The notes under the pieces: model-generated
What the model was told of the DNA's origin: nothing
Seen by the model: only the letters and a program-made list of their open reading frames with translations
The model's database searches: none
Shown here: piece after piece, positions 17,385 through 27,187 of the stretch
Numbering within the stretch: the stretch's first letter is position 1
Layout of the letters: each line of letters opens with the position of its first letter
Assembly (NCBI GenBank): GCA_902826935.1
Contig: CADEGR010000006.1
Coordinates: 11,621 to 48,470 of the forward strand
Origin: an uncultured Alphaproteobacteria bacterium
GTDB lineage: Bacteria > Pseudomonadota > Alphaproteobacteria > Geminicoccales > Geminicoccaceae
Direction: 5' to 3'
Length of the DNA: 36,850 nucleotides
Program-made: the position numbers and the translations under genes

Positions 17385-18311
17385 TTATTGCGGCTCGGCC
17401 CGATCCAGCCGGCGCCTCGACCGGCTGTGATCAGCCAACGGCACCTTGCCGGCCGCGATCCATTCGCCGACCGACACCGCGAGCGTCAGGGCCAGGCACA
17501 TGGTGGCGCTGATCGAGCGGAACGCCTGAATATCGGTCTCGATCACCTCAAGGCTGACCTTGGCCAGGCGCACCAGCGGGCTGAGCGGGCTGTCGGTCAG
17601 CGCCAGAACATCGATGCCGCGTCCGCTGGCCGCCTCGAGCACGCTCAGCACCTCGGGCGCGTAGTCGCGAAAGCTGACCGCCAGCAGAACGTCGCCCTGG
17701 CGCACGCCGCTCGCCTGCTGCAGCAGCATGCCGCCGACGCTGTCCAGGAGCTGTGCCCGCAGGCCAAGCTCGGCCAGCAGATAGGCAAGGTACGCCGCGA
17801 CCGGAAAAGCCCGGCGCTGCGCCACCAGGTAGATCGTGCCGGCATTGGCGAGCAGATCCGCCGCCTGCTCGACCCGCTCGATCGGCAGCTCGCGCCGCAG
17901 CCGCTCGATCGCGGCGATGCTGGCGCTCGCGAAATCGTCCAGCAGCAGCTCCGGAATCGAGCCCGCGACCCGGCGATGCCGGTCGCGCAGCTGCCGGATC
18001 CGCTCGCCATAGCTGGGCGTCCGGTCGAGCAGCCGGTCGCGAAACAGCCGCTGCATGTCGGTGAAGCCGTCGAAGCCCAGGGCCTTGGCGAAGCGGATCA
18101 GGCTGGAGGGCGGCACGCTCGCCCGGTCCGCGATCACCGCGATGGTCTCGAGCGCCATGTCGTCCGGGTGGGTCATGGCGAACTCGGCGACCTGCTGGAG
18201 TCGCCGGCTGAGCGTCAGATGATTGGCGGCGATCGCCGCCTGCAGCGTCTCGAAGCTGACCGGCCGCTCGCCCAGGGGCGGCGCGTCGCGATCGACATCG
18301 GCAAAGGACAT
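17385..18311 (-). CDS. MurR/RpiR-family transcriptional regulator
   Basis: Repressor/activator with an N-terminal helix-turn-helix (about 20-95: ETIAVIADRASVPPSSLIRF, then AKALGFDGFTDMQRLFRDRL) and a C-terminal SIS sugar-phosphate-binding domain (about 130-275: YLVAQRRAFPVAAYLAYLLA, LLAVSFRDYAPE and LALTDSPLSPL). RpiR proteins usually sense phosphosugars or related catabolites. It precedes the lactonase and esterase genes on the same strand by 42 bp, so self-inclusive regulation of that unit is the simplest reading. ATG 18311 is used, with AGGA nine bases upstream; an upstream ATG at 18434 would add 41 residues of low-complexity sequence before the conserved domain and overlap the divergent promoter. 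Confidence 0.86.
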   Translation of the reverse strand: MSFADVDRDAPPLGERPVSFETLQAAIAANHLTLSRRLQQVAEFAMTHPDDMALETIAVIADRASVPPSSLIRFAKALGFDGFTDMQRLFRDRLLDRTPSYGERIRQLRDRHRRVAGSIPELLLDDFASASIAAIERLRRELPIERVEQAADLLANAGTIYLVAQRRAFPVAAYLAYLLAELGLRAQLLDSVGGMLLQQASGVRQGDVLLAVSFRDYAPEVLSVLEAASGRGIDVLALTDSPLSPLVRLAKVSLEVIETDIQAFRSISATMCLALTLAVSVGEWIAAGKVPLADHSRSRRRLDRAEPQ

Positions 18312-18433
18312 GTCGGGCGATCCTGAGGGTAGGCGGCCTCGGCCAGGCGGGCATGCTAGGGCGAGTTGGGGCCGCCGATCAATAGGGCCGGCGCGGGCGG
18401 TCGGGCGTGGCTCGGCCAGCTGCTCATCTTTCA

Positions 18434-18441
18434 TTAACCAT
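18434..18441 (+). promoter_or_regulatory. Possible CtrA half-site TTAACCAT
   Basis: TTAACCAT, the left half of a CtrA box, 40 bp upstream of the GGDEF/EAL-like gene. No second TTAA follows at the seven-base spacing, so this is weaker than the site at 8112. Confidence 0.25.
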
Positions 18442-18480
18442 TATCGCGCATGCTCCGGCTTCGGTTTGAGACAGCTTTGG

Positions 18481-20079
18481 ATGGCGCTGATGCACGCAGC
18501 CGCAATGTCGTTTCGTCGCTTGATCCGCCTGCATGGCTGGGCCGCCGCCTGTGGCCTGGGCGGCGGCTTGGCGCTCCAGCCGGCATTCGGCCCGTTTGCC
18601 TGGTCCTGGGCGGCGCTGCTCTTGGCGCTCGGCCTCTGGCTGCAGGCGCGCCAGCGGCGCAGCAACCGGGGCGTGACCCGGGCGCGGCCGGCGGCCGATC
18701 CGGGCTGGGTGCCGCAGAGCGAGGCGGTGCCGGGGCCGCTGTTGCCGCATGACGCGCTGACCGGTTTGCCGAGCCGGCATGTGTTCCTCGATCGCCTGCA
18801 TCTGCGCCTGGTGGAGCCGCAGGCCGAGGACGAGGGCGTCGCGGTCCTCTGCATCGAGCTGGTCGAGCATGCGGCGATCGCGCGCAACCAAGGCGGCGTC
18901 GCCAGCGACCTGCTGCTGCGCCATGCCAGCGCCCGCCTGCTCGCGAACCTGCGTCAGGACGACATGCTGGCGCGGATCGAGCGGGCGCGCTTCGCGATCG
19001 CCTTGAACGAGCTGGTGGCGCCCGGCGACATCCTGGCCTTGTGCGCCCGCCTCCAGGCCACCATGGCCACACCCTTCGACCTCTATGGCCAAGCCAGCCA
19101 GGTCACCTTGCAGTTCGGCGTGGCGCTCTATCGGGCCGAGGCCGACGCGGCTGCAGCGCCAGCCTCGGGCGATCTGCTGGCGCGCGCCGTGGCCGCGCTC
19201 GAGCTGGCCCGTCAGGACGGCGTGGGCGCGGTCCGGGCCAGCGACGAGCAGCTCGATCTCGCCTTGCGCCGGCAGCGGGCATTGACCGAGGATCTGCGCC
19301 AGGCGCTGGCGCGCAGCGAGCTCGAGCTGCGCTTCATGCCGCAGTTCTCGCTGGCCGAGCGGCAGCTGGTGGGCGTGCAGGTGCACCTCGCTTGGAGCCA
19401 TCCAAGCCATGGCGAGATCGGCGCTCAGCAGCTGCAGGCCCTGGCCGAAGCGGCCGGCATCGGCCGGGCCCTGGGCGGCTGGCTGGCAGAGGCAGCTTTC
19501 CGCGAGGTGGCCAGCTGGCCGGTCGATCAGCGCCAGCCGATCGACCTCACGATCGGCTTGCTGGCCTGCCAGCTGGACCAGCCGGATCTGGCCGAGGTCC
19601 TGACCAATCTGCGCCAGGCGCACGGCCTGGCGGCGGCGCGGGTCGTGCTGGCGATCGACGAGGCGGCGCTGGGCGTGACCGGCCGCGGCCGGCCGCGCAG
19701 CTTGGCGCGGCTGCAGGCCGCGGGCTTTCGCCTGGCCTGCGCCGATTTCGGCGCGAGCGGTGGCCAGCTGGCGGCGGTGGCCCGGCTCGGCGTCGATCAG
19801 CTGCTGATCGACATCGCAGCGCTCGAGGGCCGGCTCGGCTCGATGGGCGCAACGGCGTTGCTGCGAACCACCGGCATGCTGTGCCGCGAGCTCGGCATCG
19901 CGATGGCGGCATTGGCGCTGGCCGACGAGCGCCGCCATGGCCAGGCCATGGCGCTCGGCTGCAGCCGGGGCCAGGGCGACCATTTCAGCTCCCTGCTACC
20001 CACGCTCGAGATGCGCGCGATCGCGGCCTGCGCCGCCCCGGCGCCCAGAGCAGCCAGCGACCAACCGGCGGCGATCTAG
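18481..20079 (+). CDS. Membrane-anchored degenerate GGDEF-EAL protein
   Basis: A 532-residue protein with an N-terminal hydrophobic region (about 18-55, two short helices) followed by a diguanylate-cyclase-like domain (about 88-255, DALTGLPSRHVFLDRL) and an EAL-like domain (about 270-515). Both active sites are lost. Where GGDEF is expected the sequence is RIERARFAIAL (about 165-175). Where EALLRW is expected it reads GVQVHLAWSHPSHGEI (about 298-313). The DDFGTGYS segment has become CADFGASGGQL, and the KID lysine is leucine (QLLIDI). The fold is therefore retained without the metal ligands. Such proteins often act as c-di-GMP or protein-binding scaffolds; with these losses, protein contact is more likely. 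ATG 18481 is chosen; 18490 and 18505 are also possible. Confidence 0.82.
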   Translation: MALMHAAAMSFRRLIRLHGWAAACGLGGGLALQPAFGPFAWSWAALLLALGLWLQARQRRSNRGVTRARPAADPGWVPQSEAVPGPLLPHDALTGLPSRHVFLDRLHLRLVEPQAEDEGVAVLCIELVEHAAIARNQGGVASDLLLRHASARLLANLRQDDMLARIERARFAIALNELVAPGDILALCARLQATMATPFDLYGQASQVTLQFGVALYRAEADAAAAPASGDLLARAVAALELARQDGVGAVRASDEQLDLALRRQRALTEDLRQALARSELELRFMPQFSLAERQLVGVQVHLAWSHPSHGEIGAQQLQALAEAAGIGRALGGWLAEAAFREVASWPVDQRQPIDLTIGLLACQLDQPDLAEVLTNLRQAHGLAAARVVLAIDEAALGVTGRGRPRSLARLQAAGFRLACADFGASGGQLAAVARLGVDQLLIDIAALEGRLGSMGATALLRTTGMLCRELGIAMAALALADERRHGQAMALGCSRGQGDHFSSLLPTLEMRAIAACAAPAPRAASDQPAAI

Positions 20080-20121
20080 AGCGCACTTCGGTCGCTCGGC
20101 ACCAGGCTCTGCCCGACCTTT

Positions 20122-20155
20122 GCCATGACGGCGCCGTGCATGGCGCCGTCATGGC
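20122..20155. terminator. Perfect 14 bp hairpin after the GGDEF-EAL-like gene
   Basis: GCCATGACGGCGCC (20122-20135) and its exact reverse complement (20142-20155) flank a six-base loop, 43 bp past the stop codon. It lacks a T-run, so it is either an intrinsic terminator of the U-poor kind or an mRNA 3'-end stabiliser. Confidence 0.5.
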
Positions 20156-20571
20156 TCATCGGCGCGGTCATGCGCTCCCATCGCAGAGCGAGCCCCGACG
20201 GCGGTCGTGGGCGGCCAATGGCCGTCGCGTGGGGCCGCACGACAGCGATCACCCGGTGCGCCTAGCCCGCGGGCGCTTGTCGCCTCGACCAATGCCCGGA
20301 TCCTGCCGGAGAACGCTTCGATGTGAGGCGAGCGATGTCGCCGCATCGAGCGCACGGTCGAACATTGCCGCTGCGGCGCCCATAGCTGACCCCTTTGCGC
20401 CCTCTAAGGGCGGGCCTAGGGGCGGGGGCAAGTCGGTACCATTCTGGCACCGGTATGCTAACTAGCCCTATGGTTGAGCAAGCTGGCCACTCCGGCAGTT
20501 CTCATCCTGCTGAGGCGGTGCGCGCTGCCGCTCATGGTCGGCAGCGTCCCATGGCCATCCAGGGCAGCGCG

Positions 20572-20647
20572 CTTTTTCAACCGTGCCCACGCCGCCGCAG
20601 TCAAAGTATAATTTATGGTTGAAAAAGATTCTGGCTGTGGATAATTT
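20572..20647 (+). promoter_or_regulatory. Promoter/operator-like region of the RTX gene
   Basis: CTTTTTCAACC (20572-20582) and GGTTGAAAAAG (20617-20627) form a perfect 11 bp inverted repeat, 34 bases apart. Between them is a consensus TATAAT (20607-20612). The right arm includes TTGAAA (20619-20624), and GATAAT follows 15 bases on (20640-20645). The gene starts at 20727. Which box is used is unclear; the repeat looks like a regulator site. Confidence 0.45.
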
Positions 20648-20726
20648 CTGATCCAGAACCGGTGCGCGAGGAAGCTGCCAGCGATGGTGCGGGCTGCCAG
20701 CCGGTCGTGGTCAAGGGGATGGTCCA

Positions 20727-22637
20727 ATGGCTGAACCGTTGTTGCCCAACAGCACAGCTACACCTGCCGTCGCCGCCCTGGCGCAGCGTCGCCAGCTGCA
20801 GCAGCCGGATGCCGCCTGGGACCTCATGCCCGACCCCGAGCGGCCGCGGCGGGTGGCCCTCGAAGGCTTGGCGATCGGGGCGCCCTTGACCGCGGCGTTC
20901 ATCGGCGTGCTGTTGTCAGAGGGCCATGCATTCGGCCTCGGCGTCGAGGCCGATCAGACGGCGGTGGCCGGCAAGGCCGGTGCCGGGCAAAGCGGTGCCG
21001 CGGCGCAGGCGGCCCGCGGCGCGGCGGGCACGCCGGCCGGCGCCGATGCCGATGGCGCGGCCTGGAGCGAAGCCAGTGCGACGCCAGGCAGCGTGATTGG
21101 GGGGGCGCCCGCGCCGGCGCCCGAGGCCGCTGGCGAAGGCGCCTCGCCGGTCGCGGCCGAGCCGCTACCGGCGGTGCCGGCCGCCGCCCAGGCGGCGCTC
21201 GGCGAAGCGCCCGCCGCCGCCGCGCCGGCCGGCAATGTCAGCGTCACTTTGCTGCAGCTCGATCTGCCCGAAGCCCCCGAGGCGCCTGTGGCGCCCACGC
21301 CAGCCGATCCGGACGAGGCGATCGGCCGGCAGGTGCAGGGCGGTGCCGGCGACGATGTCATCGAGGGCACCGATCGTGACGATACCTTGCTGGGCGGCGA
21401 CGGCGACGATCTGCTGCTCGGTCTGGGCGGCGACGATGTCCTGGAGGGCAATGCCGGCGATGATCGCCTGTTCGGCGGCACCGGCAACGATCAGCTGGAC
21501 GGTGGCGACGGCGCCGACCGGCTGTTCGGCCAGGACGGCAATGACGATCTGCAGGGCGGTGCTGGCGATGATCGCCTGGAAGGTGGCGCTGGCGCCGATC
21601 TGCTGCAAGGCGGCAGCGGCGACGACACCTTGGTCATGGACGACGCGACCGACGTTGCCTTGGAGGTCCAATATGGCAGCGATGGCGGCGGTGACGACGT
21701 CCTGGTGGTCGAGGACAGCTTCGTCCAGCAGCTGCCCGGCAGCTTCAGCAACGCCACCTTCATGTTCGCCGAGAACTTCGGCCAGGCGCTGCCTGGCGGG
21801 ACCGAGGCCTATCATCAGCTGCTCAGCCGCGGCATCGAGCATGTGACCCTGCATGGCGCCACCGATTTCGATGTGGTCGGCGACAGCAATGCCAATCGGC
21901 TGCTCGGCAACATCGGCGACAACCAGCTCCACGGCATGGCCGGCGACGACACCCTGGCCGGCGGCGCCGGCAATGACCTGCTGGATGGCGGCGCCGGCCA
22001 GGACCAGCTGATCGGCGGCGCCGGCGACGACGTCCTGCGCGGCGGGGCGGGCGCGGACGAGCTGCGCGGCGAGGCCGGCGACGATGTCCTGCGCGGCGGT
22101 GGCGGCGACGATCTGCTCTATGGCGGTGCCGGCCGCGACACCTATCTGTTCCATCTCAACGACAGCGGCATCGACAGCGTGTTCGATCACGAAGGCAGCA
22201 ATTTGCTCAAGGTGGAGGGCCGCGGCGAGCAGGCCATGGCTGCCCGCCTCGAAGGCAATGATCTGCACCTGATGGCGGATCTGTCCGACTTCGCCGTGAT
22301 CCGCGACTATCTTGGCCATGAGGGCGCCTTTGCCGGGCTCGATCTCGGCACCGGCGTCCAAGCGCTCGACGATCTGCTCGCCGCGTACCTGCCAGCCCAA
22401 GCGAAGAGCGCCACCGGCCTGGCCGAGGCCCGCGCCGCGGCGCCCGACTGGCTCAGCGACTATCAGGGCACCGCTTCGAGCACCGGGCCAGCTGCGGCCG
22501 ACCCGCCGGCGGTGGTCGCCGAGTTCCCGGATCCGCCCATGGCCACGGCCGACGCCGATGCCAGCGCCGCGGTCGCGCATGGTGCCGTGGTGGCCACTGG
22601 CACCGACGATCTGTTCGGCCATGCGGCTGCATCTTGA
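20727..22637 (+). CDS. RTX-type (hemolysin-type) calcium-binding protein
   Basis: Predicted type I secretion substrate, 636 residues, strongly acidic. Two arrays of the nonapeptide GGxGxDxLx are visible: about 203-305 (GGAGDDVIEG, GGDGDDLLLG and similar) and about 388-475 (MAGDDTLAGG, GGAGNDLLDGG, GGAGDDVLRG), separated by an 80-residue non-repeat domain. After the second array, YLFHLNDSGIDSVFD and the following 65 residues match the usual closing module of RTX proteins. There is no Sec signal; a hydrophobic stretch lies at about 44-63, then an Ala/Pro/Gly-rich linker to about 195. The Asp/Gly turns bind calcium outside the cell. No type I ABC transporter or membrane-fusion gene is in the window. 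ATG 20727 has AAGGGGA seven bases upstream. Confidence 0.85.
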   Translation: MAEPLLPNSTATPAVAALAQRRQLQQPDAAWDLMPDPERPRRVALEGLAIGAPLTAAFIGVLLSEGHAFGLGVEADQTAVAGKAGAGQSGAAAQAARGAAGTPAGADADGAAWSEASATPGSVIGGAPAPAPEAAGEGASPVAAEPLPAVPAAAQAALGEAPAAAAPAGNVSVTLLQLDLPEAPEAPVAPTPADPDEAIGRQVQGGAGDDVIEGTDRDDTLLGGDGDDLLLGLGGDDVLEGNAGDDRLFGGTGNDQLDGGDGADRLFGQDGNDDLQGGAGDDRLEGGAGADLLQGGSGDDTLVMDDATDVALEVQYGSDGGGDDVLVVEDSFVQQLPGSFSNATFMFAENFGQALPGGTEAYHQLLSRGIEHVTLHGATDFDVVGDSNANRLLGNIGDNQLHGMAGDDTLAGGAGNDLLDGGAGQDQLIGGAGDDVLRGGAGADELRGEAGDDVLRGGGGDDLLYGGAGRDTYLFHLNDSGIDSVFDHEGSNLLKVEGRGEQAMAARLEGNDLHLMADLSDFAVIRDYLGHEGAFAGLDLGTGVQALDDLLAAYLPAQAKSATGLAEARAAAPDWLSDYQGTASSTGPAAADPPAVVAEFPDPPMATADADASAAVAHGAVVATGTDDLFGHAAAS

Positions 22638-23712
22638 GCCACCGCGCGCTGTGCTGCGGCAGCTGGCCTCGAGTGGGTGAGGCACGACCGCTCGAGGCCA
22701 GCCGGAGCAGCGTCCAGCGGACCACGGCGATCCTGCAATGCTGCATGCTTGCCCTGGCCTTGCGTCCGTCAAGGGCATAGCGCGCCGGCGGGCATTTTGC
22801 CGCCCGCAGCGACTCCTCCCGCAGCAGCGCGGTCAGCCGGTCGAGGCGAGTGGCGAGCTGAGCGCAACGCCGACGTTCGGTGGGTCTGCAGGCAGCGGCC
22901 ATGGCGGTGGCTCGACAGCAGCGGTTTGCCGGTGAGGCCTTCGCCGGCGGCCGCCGGCACTGGATCGATGCCGGTCTCGCTACTCAGGTAGATGGCCAAT
23001 CGGGCGCAATTTCTGGGTCCGACGTTTGGCGAGCTTGCGTGGTTGTGCGATCGCAGTGAGACGGGCTTGTCGATGGGCGAACGCCAGCGCCGAAAGCCAT
23101 GCGAGCGTTGCGAGGGGCCGAAGCACAGCTTGATCCGACAACGGATCTGGTGGTTCGGCCCGTTCCATGCGCTAAGCCACCGCCGATCTCGGCCTCGCCG
23201 CCGGGTCGGCTCTGGCTGAAACCGGATCATGACGACACGCGGGCTGCCGCCACCGGCGCGAACCGCTCTCGGAGTAGGTAGCTTTGATCGGCCCTGCCGG
23301 CATGCTGTTGGGTTGTCCCACAGCCGCGCATGGACCTCGTCCGGTCGTTGGGCAGCACGCTTGCCTGCTAGGCCGTCGTGGGTGTTGCCGGGCGGGGCGG
23401 AGGGCCCACGCAACCCGACAGCAATCGGCCAAGGCCCGTCTTGCGAATCGATCTGGCCGAGCGAGTCATGGTAGCCAGCAGCGCTCCAGCCGATCCTAAT
23501 CGGCCTGATGCGGGCCGCTGGAGGCCGCCCAGTCGATCAGCCCATCGCCCGGCGAACCAGCTAGATGCCGACAAGACAAAGCCGAGCCGCGCACCGGTCG
23601 CCAGTGACGATCGGTACAGGCGTGCTGCTGCTGAAGGCCGCGCAGCAGCAAGTGGTTCGGCCAGCTCGCTCCACCACCAGCGGTCTGATCGCGCGCGGTC
23701 CGGCTGCGCCGG
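22638..23712. other. 1.07 kb region without a convincing gene
   Basis: Between the RTX gene and the acyl-CoA dehydrogenase (3' ends facing each other) all six frames are broken or lack coding character, and I recognise no protein, RNA or transposon remnant. Visible structure: the hairpin at 22662-22702; a 16 bp perfect palindrome at 22943-22958; and nested inverted repeats near 23483-23522 (CTCCAGC with GCTGGAG enclosing GCCGAT with ATCGGC). It may be a decayed gene or an unrecognised non-coding element. Confidence 0.6.
22662..22702. terminator. Perfect 12 bp hairpin after the RTX gene
   Basis: GCTGGCCTCGAG (22662-22673) and CTCGAGGCCAGC (22691-22702) form a strong stem starting 24 bp after the RTX stop codon, extendable by a G-T and two G-C pairs. 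No T-run follows. Terminator function is inferred from position and stability. Confidence 0.55.
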
Positions 23713-25452
<1,740 letters not shown>

Positions 25453-25535
25453 CGAGCAATTCCTCGGCCGGTCCAATGGGGTGGCAGCGCCATGCGGGCA
25501 GCCATGCGGCATCTGGCTTAAGCACCCTGGAGCGC

Positions 25536-25557
25536 CCGGCGAATTGTTCTTCGCCGG
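25536..25557. terminator. Hairpin between FAD oxidase and acyl-CoA dehydrogenase genes
   Basis: CCGGCGAA (25536-25543) and TTCGCCGG (25550-25557) form an 8 bp stem with a six-base loop in the 286 bp gap that separates the polyol operon from the acyl-CoA dehydrogenase gene. No T-run. It could end the upstream operon. Confidence 0.3.
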
Positions 25558-25738
25558 CGCACTGGAATCAAGGGTGGCGGCGCAGCGCGACCAGGTGCGG
25601 CGTGCTCCGCCGATCCCCGGGCGGCGCGCCAGCACTCGACCCCCGTCTCGAGCGCCGCGGCCGGCCGCCTGCATGCTCACGGCGGGGCGCACGGGATCCG
25701 GCCCATCGGCCACGGTCGGTAGTGGGATGAGCGAGTCC

Positions 25739-27181
25739 CTAAAGCACCGCGCCCGGGTTCAGGATGCCGCGGGGATCGAGCACGGTCTTGAGGGCGCGCA
25801 TCAGCTCCAGGTCGACTGCCGGCCGGCGGCGGGCCAGCTCGTCGCGCTTGAGCCGGCCGATGCCGTGCTCGGCGCTGATGCTGCCGCCATGGGCCAGGAC
25901 CAGATCGAAGACCCGCGCTTGCACCTCCGCCTTGCGCGCCAGGAAGGCCTCGGCCGACCAGTCCGGCGGCTGCAGCAGGTTGTAGTGCAGATTGCCGTCG
26001 CCGACATGGCCGAAGGGCAGGATCCGCACGCCCGGCAGCAGCGTCTGGAAGACCGTCTCGCCCTCGGCGATCAGGGCCGGCACCTCCGAGATCGGCACCG
26101 CCACGTCGTGGCGCAGGACCGCGCCGGCATGGGCCATGGCGTCGGTCGGGCTCTCGCGCAGGGTCCAAAGGGCCTGGCGCTGCTGCTCGCTGGCGGCCAG
26201 CGTGCCATCGCTGATCAGGCCCTGCTCCATGGCGGCCGCCAGGACCGCCTCCAGCCGGGCGGCCAGGCCCTCCTCGAGCGACCAGCCGACCTCGATCAGG
26301 ACCTGCCAGGCGGCTGGCCGGGCGAGCGGGGCGCGGGCGCCGGGCAGATAGGCCAGGACCAGCTCGACCAGGCCGCCCGCCATCAGCTCGAAGGAGCTGA
26401 TGGTCTCGCCCAGCTGGCCGCGGCAATGGGCCAGAAGCTCGACCGCGGCCTGCGGCGAGGGCACGGCGAGCCACGCGGTCTGGACCTCGCGCGGCCGCGG
26501 GAACAGGCGGAGCACGGCGGCCGTGATCACGCCCAAGGTGCCCTCGGCGCCGATGAACAGCTGCTTCAGGTCATAGCCGGTATTGTCCTTGCGCAGGCTG
26601 CGCAGCCCGTCCCAGAGCCGGCCATCGGCCAGGACCACTTCGAGGCCCAGGACCAGCGCGCGCGCCATGCCGTAGCGCAGGACGTTCAGGCCGCCGGCAT
26701 TGCTCGCGATGTTGCCGCCGATCTGGCAGGTGCCCTGGGCGCCAAGCGCCAGCGGAAACAGGCGATCGACCGCGGCCGCCGCGTCCTGCACCCGCGCCAG
26801 CACGCAGCCGGCCTCGACCGTGATCGTGTCGTTCAAGGGATCGACCGCACGGATCCGGTCGAGACGGGCGAGCGAGAGGATGGCGAGGCGGCCGCTGGCA
26901 TCGGGCACGCCGGCGCCGACCAGGCCGGTATTGCCGCCCTGGGGCACGACCGCGACGCCGGCGTCGTGGCACAGGCGCAGCACGGCCGCGACCTCGGCGA
27001 CCGAGCCGGGCCGGAGCAGCAGGCCGCTCCGGCCGCGCGCGGTGCCCCAGCGCTCGACGCAGAGCTCGGCAATGCGGCCCGCATCGGTGCTCCAGCCGCG
27101 CGGGCCGAGGCAGGCATCGACCGCGGCGAGGAAGCCTTCGGGCAGATCGGCAGAGGGGTCGGCCAAAGGTGCTCCGGTCAT
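25739..27181 (-). CDS. FAD-linked oxidase, GlcD/D-2-hydroxyacid dehydrogenase type
   Basis: Flavoenzyme of the vanillyl-alcohol-oxidase fold, 480 residues. The FAD-binding half contains VVPQGGNTGLVGAGVPDASG and QIGGNIASNAGGLNVLRYG, then LKQLFIGAEGTLGVITAAVL. The C-terminal half has the metal/substrate motifs FGHVGDGNLHYN and SAEHGIGRLKRDEL, which mark the D-2-hydroxyglutarate / D-lactate / glycolate dehydrogenase group. It probably oxidises a D-2-hydroxyacid and feeds electrons to an electron-transfer flavoprotein or quinone. It begins only six bases after the GatZ-family gene ends, so it is the fourth gene of the polyol operon. Its place there is unexplained, as the usual sorbitol/galactitol route has no such step. 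Confidence 0.87.
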   Translation of the reverse strand: MTGAPLADPSADLPEGFLAAVDACLGPRGWSTDAGRIAELCVERWGTARGRSGLLLRPGSVAEVAAVLRLCHDAGVAVVPQGGNTGLVGAGVPDASGRLAILSLARLDRIRAVDPLNDTITVEAGCVLARVQDAAAAVDRLFPLALGAQGTCQIGGNIASNAGGLNVLRYGMARALVLGLEVVLADGRLWDGLRSLRKDNTGYDLKQLFIGAEGTLGVITAAVLRLFPRPREVQTAWLAVPSPQAAVELLAHCRGQLGETISSFELMAGGLVELVLAYLPGARAPLARPAAWQVLIEVGWSLEEGLAARLEAVLAAAMEQGLISDGTLAASEQQRQALWTLRESPTDAMAHAGAVLRHDVAVPISEVPALIAEGETVFQTLLPGVRILPFGHVGDGNLHYNLLQPPDWSAEAFLARKAEVQARVFDLVLAHGGSISAEHGIGRLKRDELARRRPAVDLELMRALKTVLDPRGILNPGAVL

Positions 27182-27187
27182 GGTTGC

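Larger units (their letters stand above)
20080..20726. other. 647 bp intergenic region without a convincing gene
   Basis: No open frame here has coding character or recognisable similarity. The left part holds a perfect 14 bp hairpin (20122-20155). The right part, before the RTX gene, turns A/T-rich (20600-20660) and holds an 11 bp inverted repeat and promoter-like boxes. The middle (about 20160-20560) shows nothing I can name. Confidence 0.6.

Noticed and set aside
16104-18326. Plus-strand open frame of 740 codons
   Set aside because: Antisense to the esterase, lactonase and RpiR genes, which have clear motifs; composition is shadow-like.
18434-18441. Full CtrA box before the GGDEF-EAL-like gene
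   Set aside because: Only the TTAACCAT half is present; no second TTAA at seven bases. Kept only as a weak half-site.
18424-19983. Minus-strand frame of 519 codons
   Set aside because: Antisense to the GGDEF-EAL-like gene, with no recognisable domain.
21345-22140. Regular DNA repeats suggesting a CRISPR or satellite array
   Set aside because: The periodicity is 27 bp and in frame; it encodes the RTX nonapeptides, not spacers.
21165-22778. Minus-strand frame of 537 codons opposite the RTX gene
   Set aside because: Its apparent repeats are the reverse complement of RTX nonapeptide repeats.
22769-23413. Minus-strand frame of 214 codons in the gap
   Set aside because: Arg/Pro/Gly-rich with no conserved motif and no ribosome site; not convincing as a gene.
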